A stretch of DNA of 64,000 nt from Reyranella sp. GTDB taxonomy: Bacteria; Pseudomonadota; Alphaproteobacteria; Reyranellales; Reyranellaceae. The DNA is taken from assembly GCF_004297405.1 (NCBI RefSeq), contig NZ_SCVC01000033.1, positions 1 through 64,000 of the forward strand. The letters run 5' to 3'. A model generated the notes under the pieces. The model ran no database searches and was not told where the DNA came from. It was given only the letters and a program-made list of their open reading frames with translations. Below, in pieces: positions 49,872-58,010 of this stretch; the first letter of the stretch is position 1; each line of letters starts with the position of its first letter. The position numbers were made by a program, and so were the translations under genes.

Positions 49872-51539
49872 ATGTCCATCCGGCGTGGTCTGTTCGTCTT
49901 TTTGGCGTGGCTTGTTTTGCTCGTGGCTCCGGTCGTCCAGGCGGAAACGCCGGACGCCGCGCTCACCACGCTGCTCACCGAGGCGCGTGCTGCCGCGGCA
50001 GTGCCCGGCGCCTGCAGCCAATCCGGTCTGGATCGGCTCGTCCGGCTCTATTGCACCGGTAAGATTCGCATCGGTGTGCGCGAATACTATCCGCTGTTCG
50101 GCACGCGCGAGGGCCGGGAGCGTCTCGGCTATGACGTGGATGTCGGCCGAGCCATGGCCGAACGTCTGGGCCTCACGCCCGAATTCACACGCGTCAACGC
50201 CGCCAGCCGTATTCCGCTGCTGGCAGACGACAAGATCGATCTCACCATCGCCACGATGGGCCACAATGCCCAGCGTGACAGTCAGGTGCGGTTCATCCGT
50301 CCGCACTATTACCAGTCCGAAACGACGATCGTTGGTCCGAAGTCGCTGGACATCAAGGATTGGCCCGACGTCTCCAACCGCACGATCTGCGTCACGATCG
50401 GCAATGGCTCCAACGCGCAGATCGTCTCGCACAATGCGCGCCTGATGCTGTTCGACGAAGCCGGTGTGTTGCCGGACAGACTACGCGATGAGGTCTGCAC
50501 CTTGGCGGCGCAGGACGACAGCTTCTTCGCCTACTATTTCACCGACCCGGCTTTCACCGCGCGCTTCGACCAGAAGTTCGGTTTTGCCCAGGTGCCCTGG
50601 GGAGTGGCTGTTGCCCAGTCTGGCACTGATCGATTGGCAAAGGCGCTCGATCTGATCAGCCAGATCTTCCATCGCGACGGCGAGTTCCTGAAGATCGCGA
50701 AGGAGAATCACGTTGGCACCGGCTTCCTCGAACGCCAACGCATCGTCTGGAATCGGCCTGACTGCAACACGGCGAGCGGCAACACCGATCCGGCCTGTGT
50801 TCTTCCCGCGCTCACCGCGGTGCTGGAGCCGACGCCGTTCGCTGGGCGCGTCGCGGCTTTCGAAGCCTGGATGGAGCAGCATACCGGCATCGCCCTGCAG
50901 CTCCCGATGTTCAAGACCATGCCGGCGTGGCAACTCTTCAAGGCCGGCATTATCAATTCGCTGATACTGGTGGTCGGCGCGCTGGCGGCGACGCTGATCT
51001 TCGCCCTGGCGCTGGGTGCGGTGCAGAGCTCGCGCTCCTTCGTACTGCGCTGGCCGGCTCGGCTTCTCATCGTCGTTCTGCAATCCTCGCCAGTCGTCCT
51101 GACCCTGGTCATCTCCGCTGCGGTCGCACACGCTCTCTTCCCGTACTCCTCCGCTGTGGCGATCGGTGCGGCCATCGTGGCGCTTGGTCTGATGAATGGC
51201 AGCAATGCCGGTCAGGCGATCGCCGAAGCCCTGCATTCGCTTCGGACGGAGAGGGGCGGGCCACCCGCGCCCACGACCGAGCTGTACGGCCGCGCCGTCA
51301 GCCGGTCGGCTACACAGATCGTGTCCTTCCTGATCAATGCGGCGAAGGGCACACCCATCGCGAGCTTCATCGGCGCACCAGAGCTGCTCAGCGCGTTGAC
51401 CGACATCACTTCCTTTGCCAGCGGGCGCGCCAGCACCTATTCGCTGCTGCTCGTGTTCTATATCGCGGTCGTGATCGTCGTGGTCTGGCTCTGCGGCAAG
51501 CTGCAAATATGGCTCGAACGCCGTCAGGTGACAGCATGA
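49872..51539 (+). CDS. Amino-acid ABC transporter: binding protein fused to permease
   Basis: A 555-residue fusion. A signal peptide (about 1-25) is followed by a periplasmic substrate-binding domain (about 55-300: 'IRIGVREYYPLFGTREG', 'ADDKIDLTIATMGHNAQR') with Cys pairs, then a permease domain of five or so helices (about 365-550). It is like the fused GlnPQ-type receptors. The next gene is a second permease, overlapping by 4 bp. No ATP-binding subunit is in the window, so the cognate ATPase must be encoded elsewhere or shared. Likely cargo is a polar amino acid. Confidence 0.8.
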   Translation: MSIRRGLFVFLAWLVLLVAPVVQAETPDAALTTLLTEARAAAAVPGACSQSGLDRLVRLYCTGKIRIGVREYYPLFGTREGRERLGYDVDVGRAMAERLGLTPEFTRVNAASRIPLLADDKIDLTIATMGHNAQRDSQVRFIRPHYYQSETTIVGPKSLDIKDWPDVSNRTICVTIGNGSNAQIVSHNARLMLFDEAGVLPDRLRDEVCTLAAQDDSFFAYYFTDPAFTARFDQKFGFAQVPWGVAVAQSGTDRLAKALDLISQIFHRDGEFLKIAKENHVGTGFLERQRIVWNRPDCNTASGNTDPACVLPALTAVLEPTPFAGRVAAFEAWMEQHTGIALQLPMFKTMPAWQLFKAGIINSLILVVGALAATLIFALALGAVQSSRSFVLRWPARLLIVVLQSSPVVLTLVISAAVAHALFPYSSAVAIGAAIVALGLMNGSNAGQAIAEALHSLRTERGGPPAPTTELYGRAVSRSATQIVSFLINAAKGTPIASFIGAPELLSALTDITSFASGRASTYSLLLVFYIAVVIVVVWLCGKLQIWLERRQVTA

Positions 51540-52165
51540 GCCGCGTCTCCCCCGATTTCCTGCCGCAGCTCCTCGCTGGCATGGTGGTGAACTTCGAGAT
51601 CGCAGCGATTGCGCTTCTTGTCGGTCTCGCCGTCGGCGGCCTGCTCACCTGGGCAAAGCTGGTTGGTGGTGTGGTGGGAGCGATCGCCGTGACGCTCATC
51701 GGCTTGATGCGGGCGGCGCCGACCTTCGTCGTGATGTTCTTCCTGCTGAACATCATCCCATCCGATGCGACTCTATTCGGCGTCAATGTCGCGCCGTCCG
51801 GCGTCATGACGGTCGCCCTGTCGCTGGTGCCCTATGCAGCGGCCTATGTCGCTGACAATGGCAGCGAGGCCCTGAAGCAGCTTCGCGACGGCTCGCCGCT
51901 CGGCGCATTGCTCTTCCTGCCCAACGTCACGCGCGCTTATTTCGTGCTGGTGATGTCGTCCAGTGCGGGGGCGGCCATTGGTGTCAGCGAGGGCATTGCA
52001 GTGATCCTGCGCGAGGCCGAGCGGATGCCGACGCTTGGCGACAAGATGGTGCTGTTCGCCATTGGCATCGTCTGTTTCGGCATCACCCTGCAGGCAGGCT
52101 TTGCCTTGATGCGGCTGTTGCAGCATCGGCTCGGCCGCCTCGCGTTGCGCAGCCGTCAGGGCTAG
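51536..52165 (+). CDS. Amino-acid ABC transporter permease
   Basis: A 209-residue polar amino-acid permease with five to six helices. The 'LPQLLAGMVVNFEIAAIALLVGLAVGGLLTW' opening and 'RAAPTFVVMFFLL' segment match His/Glu/Gln/Arg-type permeases. It overlaps the fused binding-protein/permease gene (ATGA), so it probably forms a heterodimer with it. Its TAG lies in the left end of a palindromic repeat element, suggesting the element truncated or replaced the original 3' end. Confidence 0.8.
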   Translation: MSRVSPDFLPQLLAGMVVNFEIAAIALLVGLAVGGLLTWAKLVGGVVGAIAVTLIGLMRAAPTFVVMFFLLNIIPSDATLFGVNVAPSGVMTVALSLVPYAAAYVADNGSEALKQLRDGSPLGALLFLPNVTRAYFVLVMSSSAGAAIGVSEGIAVILREAERMPTLGDKMVLFAIGIVCFGITLQAGFALMRLLQHRLGRLALRSRQG

Positions 52166-52289
52166 AGCATTTTGCGTTCGGCCGGACTCGGCCGGACGTA
52201 AAATGCCTGAAGCAAAGATGTTTGAAACAGTGCGTTTCCGATCAAGTGGAACCGCTTGCGCGGTTCCACTTGATCGAAAGCCGCTCTAG
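52162..52289. repeat. Alphaproteobacterial palindromic intergenic repeat (MITE/RIME-like)
   Basis: A 128 bp element bounded by inverted ends CTAGAGC (52162-52168) and GCTCTAG (52283-52289). Inside are two long hairpins: 52167-52206 (18 bp stem with two G-U pairs in RNA) and 52240-52275 (16 bp perfect stem GATCAAGTGGAACCGC, loop TTGC). Short palindromic repeats with TAGAGC ends are widespread in Hyphomicrobiales-type genomes. It may also work as a terminator between the permease and SDR genes. Confidence 0.8.
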
Positions 52290-52298
52290 GCTGTCGGG

Positions 52299-53174
52299 AT
52301 GAGTAATGATCTGCAGTACGCGTCCGTCTTTCGTCCCGGCCTGTTCGCTGGCCGCACTATCCTCGTCACCGGTGGCGGCTCCGGGCTGGGGCGGTGCACT
52401 GCACACGAGCTGAAATCACTCGGCGCGCGGCTGGCGATCGCGGGCCGCACCCAGGAGAAGCTCGACCAGGTGAAAGAGGAGCTGGGCGATCTCGATACCT
52501 TCACCTTCGCCGCCGATCTCAGGCGCGAGGAGGAGGTCAAGGCCATGGTCGATGGCGTGCTGGCCTGGAGTGGAGGGCGCATCGACGGGCTGGTGAACAA
52601 CGCCGGCGGCCAGTTCCCAGCCCAGCTCAAGGACATCTCGCTGAACGGCTGGAATGCCGTCGTGAACAACAACATGACTGCGACCTTCCTGGTCTCCAAG
52701 GCGGTCTATCTCGGCTCGATGGAAAAGCACGGTGGCGCCATCGTGAATGTCGGCGCCGATTTCGAACTCGGTAATCCCGGCATGGGTCACAACGGGGCCG
52801 CGCGCGCCGGCCAGACCAACTTCACTTACACCGCCTCGGTCGAATGGGCGCATTCGGGCGTGCGCGTGAATTCCGTGCTGCCGGGTTTCATCGCGTCCTC
52901 GGGCTTCGACCGCTATCCCGAACGTGCCCACGATGTGCTGCGCGGTGTGAAGACCCGGGTGCCGCTGAAACGGCACGGCACTGAGTCGGAGATCGCAGCT
53001 GCCATCGTCTACCTGCTGAGCGATGCCGCGGCCTACGTCACCGGCACGTCGCTGCGCGTGGATGGCGGCCTGCACAATGCCGGCAAGTCGAGCTTCTACG
53101 AAGTGCCGGATCACAACCGGTCCAAGCCGTTCAACGGCTTTCCGCTCTACCGGCCCCCGAAGATGCTGGAGTAG
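52299..53174 (+). CDS. PECR-like short-chain dehydrogenase (trans-2-enoyl-CoA reductase / citronellol dehydrogenase type)
   Basis: A 291-residue SDR with NADP motif TGGGSGLG (about 24-31) and NNAGG. The usual Tyr-x3-Lys is replaced by the 'HNGAARAGQTNF' segment seen in peroxisomal trans-2-enoyl-CoA reductase and related citronellol dehydrogenases. The C-terminal extension ends 'FPLYRPPKML'. It could act in terpenoid or enoyl-CoA metabolism. It begins just after the palindromic repeat and looks monocistronic. Confidence 0.75.
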   Translation: MSNDLQYASVFRPGLFAGRTILVTGGGSGLGRCTAHELKSLGARLAIAGRTQEKLDQVKEELGDLDTFTFAADLRREEEVKAMVDGVLAWSGGRIDGLVNNAGGQFPAQLKDISLNGWNAVVNNNMTATFLVSKAVYLGSMEKHGGAIVNVGADFELGNPGMGHNGAARAGQTNFTYTASVEWAHSGVRVNSVLPGFIASSGFDRYPERAHDVLRGVKTRVPLKRHGTESEIAAAIVYLLSDAAAYVTGTSLRVDGGLHNAGKSSFYEVPDHNRSKPFNGFPLYRPPKMLE

Positions 53175-53216
53175 TCTCCTTTTCACCTTACCTGGCCTGA
53201 ACAACCGGAGGACACG

Positions 53217-53741
53217 ATGCGTATTGGCCGATTTTTCGCTGCCTTGTCTGTCGCCTGCACCTTGGGCATCGCTGCGTCGCTTCCGGCACACGCCCAGACC
53301 GCCAAGGCGGCGTTGAAGGACGCCAGCGGCAAGGACGTGGGCACGGTCCAGCTCATCCAGACGCCGCATGGTGTGCTGCTTAAGATGGCCCTGAAGGGCG
53401 TTGCCCCCGGCGAGCATGCCTTCCACATCCACGCGGTCGGCAAGTGCGAACCGCCCTTCACCAGCGCCGGTGGCCACTTCAATCCGGCCGACAAGAAGCA
53501 CGGCATGGAAGCCAAAGAGGGCTCGCACGCCGGTGACATGCCGAACCTCTATGTGCCGGCCAATGGCGAGCTGACGGTCGACGTGGCCAATCACATGGTC
53601 ACTTTGGCCAAGGGGCAACCGAACTCGGTGTTCGATGCGGATGGTTCGGCCATCATCATTCATGCCGGCGCCGACGACTATAAGACCGACCCGACAGGCA
53701 ATGCCGGCGATCGCATCGCCTGCGGCGTCATTGTCGAATAA
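53217..53741 (+). CDS. sodC: Cu/Zn superoxide dismutase (periplasmic)
   Basis: A 174-residue protein with a signal peptide (cleaved after AHA, about residue 26). Copper ligands are His70, His72, His87 (bridging) and His149; zinc ligands are His87, His95, His104 and Asp107. The disulfide pair is Cys77 and Cys169. All are present, so it should convert superoxide to peroxide and oxygen in the periplasm. GGAGGACACG precedes the ATG. No copper chaperone is adjacent. Confidence 0.95.
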   Translation: MRIGRFFAALSVACTLGIAASLPAHAQTAKAALKDASGKDVGTVQLIQTPHGVLLKMALKGVAPGEHAFHIHAVGKCEPPFTSAGGHFNPADKKHGMEAKEGSHAGDMPNLYVPANGELTVDVANHMVTLAKGQPNSVFDADGSAIIIHAGADDYKTDPTGNAGDRIACGVIVE

Positions 53742-53778
53742 CTGAACGTCACCGCAGTCCAGGACTGGAGTCGATAGA

Positions 53779-54813
53779 ATGGATTTGGCCCGTTTTCCGC
53801 GTCGTCGCTACACGCATGCTCCCACGCCGATCGAGCTGCTGCCGCATTTCACCAAGGCGCTGGCGGCAAGCTGTCCGGGGGGCGTCGGTCCGGAAATCTG
53901 GATCAAGCGCGATGATCTGTTGGGCCTCTTCCCCGGCGGCAACAAGACCCGTAAGCTCGAGTTCCTGGCGGCGGACGCCTTGGCGCAGGGCGCCGACACG
54001 CTGATCACCTGCGGCGCCCCGCAGTCCAATCATTGCCGCATCACGCTCTCGGCCGCAGTCAAGGAGGGGCTGAAGTGCCGCTTCGTGATCGAGGAGCGCG
54101 TGCCCGGCAGCTACAAGAAGGAAGCCGGCGGCAACAACTTCATGTTCGAACTGATGGGCGTCGAGGCCATCACTGTGGTGCCCGGCGGCTCGGACATGGG
54201 CGCGGCGATGTCGAAGGTGGCACAGGAAGTCGCCTCGCTGGGCCGCAAGGGCTACATCATCCCGGGCGGCGGCTCCAACGCCATCGGCGGACTGGGCTAT
54301 GTCGCTTGCGTGCAGGAGATGCAGCAGCAGTGGTACGACATGGGGCTGGCGTTCGATGCCGTGGTGGTGGGCTCTGGCAGCTCCGGCACACACGGCGGCA
54401 TGGCGGCAGGCTTTTTCGGCAACAGCATCAAGATCCCGCTGATCGGCATCGGTGTCAGCCGCGATCCGGCCGACCAGGAGCCGCTCGTCTACAAGGAAGC
54501 GCAGGCCGTGGCCGATCTTCTCGGCATCGGCAAGGTGCCGCGCGAGGCGGTGAAGAGCTTCGGCGGCTACTGGCAGCCGAAATACTCTGTGCCCAACGCC
54601 AAGATGGTGGAAGCCGTCCAGATGCTGGCGCGCACCGAAGGCATCCTGCTCGACCCGGTCTACACCGGGAAGATCATGGCGGGCCTGATCGGTCTGGCCC
54701 GCCAGGGTCACTTCAAGCCGAATGCCAAGGTGCTGTTCATGCACACGGGCGGCCTGCCCTCGCTCCACGTCTATGAAGACGTGGTGCTCGGGCGTACGGC
54801 GCTGAACGACTGA
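53779..54813 (+). CDS. D-cysteine desulfhydrase / ACC deaminase family PLP enzyme
   Basis: A 344-residue fold-type II PLP enzyme with Lys56 in 'GGNKTRKLEF', the opening 'IKRDDLLGLFPGG' and 'GAPQSNHCRITL'. This is the DcyD/ACC-deaminase family. Members break D-cysteine to pyruvate, sulfide and ammonia, or deaminate 1-aminocyclopropane-1-carboxylate. By eye the sequence favours D-cysteine desulfhydrase, but the residues that separate the two are not settled. It is convergent with the Bug-type binding protein. Confidence 0.8.
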   Translation: MDLARFPRRRYTHAPTPIELLPHFTKALAASCPGGVGPEIWIKRDDLLGLFPGGNKTRKLEFLAADALAQGADTLITCGAPQSNHCRITLSAAVKEGLKCRFVIEERVPGSYKKEAGGNNFMFELMGVEAITVVPGGSDMGAAMSKVAQEVASLGRKGYIIPGGGSNAIGGLGYVACVQEMQQQWYDMGLAFDAVVVGSGSSGTHGGMAAGFFGNSIKIPLIGIGVSRDPADQEPLVYKEAQAVADLLGIGKVPREAVKSFGGYWQPKYSVPNAKMVEAVQMLARTEGILLDPVYTGKIMAGLIGLARQGHFKPNAKVLFMHTGGLPSLHVYEDVVLGRTALND

Positions 54814-54817
54814 CCGG

Positions 54818-55813
54818 CTACTCGACCTTGGCGCCGGACGCCTTGATGATCGGCGCCAGCTTCTTCTCATCGTTGGCGCGATAGGCGGCGGTGTCCTTGG
54901 GCGACAGCCACATGTTGGTGGCGCCCTGTTGCTCGAACGCCGTCTTCACTGTCGGCGTTTCGAGTGCCTTTTTGGTGAGGGCCGAGAGTTTCTCGACCAT
55001 CGCCGGCGGCAGATTGGCCGGACCGCAGACGCCGCCCCAGGAGCTGATCTCGAAGCCCGGCAGGAACTCGGCAATCGTCGGCTTGTCGGGCACGGCGGGG
55101 TGCCGCGTCTTGGAGGTCACGGCGATGCCCTTCACCTTGCCGCCCTTCATCAGGCCGAGCGGCCCGGGGATGTTGTCGAACATCATGTCGACCTGGCCTG
55201 CCAGGATGTCTTGATGCGCCGGTGCGCTGCCCTTGTAGGGGACATGCAGGATATTGACGCCGGCCATCTGCTTGAACATCTCGCCGGTCAGGTGCGGGCT
55301 GGTGCCGGCGCCCGAGGAGGCGAAGGAGTATTTACCCGGATTGGCCTTCGCGAGCGCGATCAGCTCGGGAATGGTGTTCGCCGGGAAATCGAGCCGCGTC
55401 ATGAGGAAGTTCGGCACCGACCAGAGCATGGCAATGCCGGTGAAGTCCTTGGCCGCGTCGAACGGCAGCTTGGCGTAGAGCGTCGGCGAGATCGCGTGCG
55501 CGGCGATTGTATAGAGGCCGATCGTGTAGCCGTCGGGCGTGGACTTGGCGATCACGTCGGCGCCGATGTTGCCACCGGAGCCAGCCCGGTTCTCGATGAT
55601 GAACTGCTGGCCGGTCAGTTCCGAGAGCTGGGCGCAGACGATACGGGAGAGCGTGTCGGTTGGCCCACCCGGTGGGAAGACCACGATGTAGCGCACTGGC
55701 CGATTGGGCCAATCATCGGCCGCCCGTGCGACGCCGGATGCGACCATGGGTGCTGCGAGCAGACCGCCCGACAGGGCGAGCGCGCGCCGGCGACGAAGAG
55801 ACAATTTTGCCAT
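54818..55813 (-). CDS. Bug/TctC-family periplasmic binding protein
   Basis: A 331-residue protein with an Arg-rich signal peptide (RRRRALALSGGLLAAP, cleaved after ARA). The body is a TctC/Bug fold ('PVRYIVVFPPGGPTDTLSRIV', 'IIENRAGSGGNIGADVIAKS'). These bind carboxylates or amino acids for tripartite carriers or sensing. No TctA/TctB genes are adjacent. It lies 65 bp downstream of hutC on the same strand, so a link to histidine or urocanate uptake is possible but not shown. Confidence 0.88.
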   Translation of the reverse strand: MAKLSLRRRRALALSGGLLAAPMVASGVARAADDWPNRPVRYIVVFPPGGPTDTLSRIVCAQLSELTGQQFIIENRAGSGGNIGADVIAKSTPDGYTIGLYTIAAHAISPTLYAKLPFDAAKDFTGIAMLWSVPNFLMTRLDFPANTIPELIALAKANPGKYSFASSGAGTSPHLTGEMFKQMAGVNILHVPYKGSAPAHQDILAGQVDMMFDNIPGPLGLMKGGKVKGIAVTSKTRHPAVPDKPTIAEFLPGFEISSWGGVCGPANLPPAMVEKLSALTKKALETPTVKTAFEQQGATNMWLSPKDTAAYRANDEKKLAPIIKASGAKVE

Positions 55814-55878
55814 CTTGAAAGTGCCTCCACTGCTTTATAGTTGAGGCACATCCTAATGACTGAAACTCCGCCGGTAAA

Positions 55879-56616
55879 TTACCGCTGCGATGGCGTGAAG
55901 TGGGCCACGAGCTGGTGGGCGTCGCCCGGATAGAGCAGGCGCACGTTCGTGATCGGCATCTTACCGCGCCAGGTCCGGCGCTCGACGACGAGGCAGGACG
56001 TGCCCTGCGGAACCCCGAGCCGCAAAGCCTCGGCGCGGCCCGCTGCCGTCGCGCGGATGCGGTGCTCGGCTTCGGTCCACGGCACGGTGTCGAGCAGCCA
56101 CCGGCCCGGCGACACCTCGGCAAAACTCTCGGCCTCCGCTTCCGGCACTGCCTTAAGGTTGATCAGACGCTCTTCCAGGCAGAAGACTTTGCGCCGGGCG
56201 AAGTGACGGCAGGAAATCTCCAACAGACGCCCGGACGTCTTGGTGCCAAGAAAGTCGCCATCACGACGATCGCTGCGCCGCACCGTTCGGGAGATCATCT
56301 CGAAGCGATAGGGTTGGCCGAGCGCCAGTACCTCGGCCTTGATGTCGTGGATCTCCAGGATGGCCGCCTGCGAACTCGGCTGCCGCACGAAAGTGCCGGC
56401 CTTGCGTCGCCGCTCGACGAGGCCGGCGCTGGCAAGCTGCGTCAGTACCTTGGCGACCGTCATGCGCGAGCAGTCGTAGGCCGCTGCCAGCTCGTGCTCG
56501 GTGGCGATGCGGGCTCCCGGCGCCAGGGCGCCGGACAGGATGCGGCCTTCGATGTCGCCCAGGATTCTCTGGTGAAGCGACTCCGACGTACCCGCCTTGT
56601 CGGCAGTGCGTGTCAT
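55879..56616 (-). CDS. hutC: HutC histidine-utilisation repressor (GntR/HutC family)
   Basis: A 245-residue GntR-type regulator with a winged helix ('RIATEHELAAAYDCSRMTVAKVLTQLASAGLVERRRKAGTFV', about 35-80) and a UTRA effector domain. I start it at 56616, where the ATG overlaps the hutF stop by 4 bp. HutC represses hut genes until urocanate binds. The hut intergenic dyad at 57984-58001 is its likely operator. Confidence 0.88.
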   Translation of the reverse strand: MTRTADKAGTSESLHQRILGDIEGRILSGALAPGARIATEHELAAAYDCSRMTVAKVLTQLASAGLVERRRKAGTFVRQPSSQAAILEIHDIKAEVLALGQPYRFEMISRTVRRSDRRDGDFLGTKTSGRLLEISCRHFARRKVFCLEERLINLKAVPEAEAESFAEVSPGRWLLDTVPWTEAEHRIRATAAGRAEALRLGVPQGTSCLVVERRTWRGKMPITNVRLLYPGDAHQLVAHFTPSQR

Positions 56617-57980
56617 GCGTCCTGCAGCATGCGGGCGAGCGTCTGCCGATAGCGCTGCCCGATCACCTCGCGCTGCACATGTCGGCCGTTCGTCACCAGC
56701 TTGCGGCCGGCACGCCAGACGCAATCGACGAGATTGTGGCGACCAGAAAAGATCCAGGCATCGAGCCATTGGTCGTGGCGCCGATGCACAAGGGCATTGT
56801 CGTCGGCTTGAAGGCTGATGAAATCGGCCGATGCGCCGACGGCAATGCCGCTCGTGACTCCAAGAGCCTGGCCGCCCCCAGCGAGAGCGCCGTCGAACAG
56901 GCGACGTCCGGTTGATGGAGTCGAAGTGCTGGCGAGCGCATTGCGTGAGCGCAGCACGAGCCGTTGTCCATATTCCAGAAGGCGCAATTCTTCGGCGGCA
57001 TCGATCAGGACATTGGAGTCCGAGCCAACGCCAAACCGGCCGCCTTTGTCGAGGAAGCGGCGAGCCGGGAAGATTCCATCACCGAGATTGGCTTCCGTGA
57101 TCGGACAAAGCCCCGCCACGGCACGACGCGCGATCATGCCATCGACCTCGGCGTCCGTGACATGCGTGGCGTGGACAAGGCACCAGTGCTCATCGACGGG
57201 CAGCCGATCGAGCAGCAGTTCGACCGGGCGCTTGCCGCTCCAGGCCAGGCAGTCCTCGACCTCCTTGGTCTGTTCGGCGATGTGGATGTGCACAGGTCCA
57301 TCGGCGGCCAGTGGCAGGATCGCCGCGATCTCCTCCGGTGTGGCGGCGCGCAGACTATGCGGCGCAATGCCGACGATGGCGTCCGGCAGGGGGGATACGG
57401 CCCGCCGGCTGGCGTCGATCAGCCGACCATACCGATCGACGTCGTTGATGAATCGGCGCTGGCCGGGCACGGCAGGCTGTCCGCCGAAACCGGCATGGGC
57501 GTAGAAGACCGGAAGCAGAGTGAGCGCGATACCAGTTGCCGACGCGGCCGCGGCGATCCTTGACGCAAGCTCGGCGATATCGCCGTAGGCCGCACCCCGG
57601 GTGTCGTGGTGGACGTAGTGAAACTCGCCGACGCGCGTGAACCCGCCTTCGAGCATCTCCAGGAAGGCCTGAGCCGCGATGGCCTCGACATCCTCGGGTT
57701 CCATGCGGTCGACGAAGCGGTACATCGCCTCGCGCCAGGTCCAGAAGCTGTCTTCGCTGGGGCCGCGTTGCTCGGTGAAACCCGCTATGCCGTGCTGGAA
57801 AGCGTGGCTGTGCAGGTTAGGCAGGCCTGGCAAGCCGATCTCGTGATGCTCGTCCCCGGCCTCTGCCACTGCATCGCGTGTAATGGTCTCGACACGCCCG
57901 TCGGCCAGGGTGAGCCGCACATTGTCGGCCCAGCCCTCGGGCAGCAGCAGTGAATGGAACCACAGGCGGGTTCTGGACAT
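56613..57980 (-). CDS. hutF: Formimidoylglutamate deiminase
   Basis: A 455-residue amidohydrolase with the metal motif HSHAFQH (about 57-63), 'HIHIAEQTKEVEDC', and Asp in 'GVGSDSN'. It hydrolyses N-formimino-L-glutamate to N-formyl-L-glutamate and ammonia. That places this organism on the five-step hut route, which then needs HutG (formylglutamate amidohydrolase), not visible here. The ATG at 57980 is 30 bp from divergent hutI; a longer upstream frame is rejected because it overlaps hutI. Confidence 0.92.
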   Translation of the reverse strand: MSRTRLWFHSLLLPEGWADNVRLTLADGRVETITRDAVAEAGDEHHEIGLPGLPNLHSHAFQHGIAGFTEQRGPSEDSFWTWREAMYRFVDRMEPEDVEAIAAQAFLEMLEGGFTRVGEFHYVHHDTRGAAYGDIAELASRIAAAASATGIALTLLPVFYAHAGFGGQPAVPGQRRFINDVDRYGRLIDASRRAVSPLPDAIVGIAPHSLRAATPEEIAAILPLAADGPVHIHIAEQTKEVEDCLAWSGKRPVELLLDRLPVDEHWCLVHATHVTDAEVDGMIARRAVAGLCPITEANLGDGIFPARRFLDKGGRFGVGSDSNVLIDAAEELRLLEYGQRLVLRSRNALASTSTPSTGRRLFDGALAGGGQALGVTSGIAVGASADFISLQADDNALVHRRHDQWLDAWIFSGRHNLVDCVWRAGRKLVTNGRHVQREVIGQRYRQTLARMLQDA

Positions 57981-57983
57981 GTG

Positions 57984-58001
57984 ATTATGTATAGTCATAA
58001 T
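57984..58001. promoter_or_regulatory. Candidate HutC operator in hutF-hutI divergent region
   Basis: The 30 bp between the hutF and hutI starts holds the dyad ATTATG (57984-57989) and CATAAT (57996-58001), with TATAGT between them. Size and position fit a HutC dimer site acting on both arms. A consensus comparison was not possible. Confidence 0.5.
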
Positions 58002-58010
58002 AATGGCACC

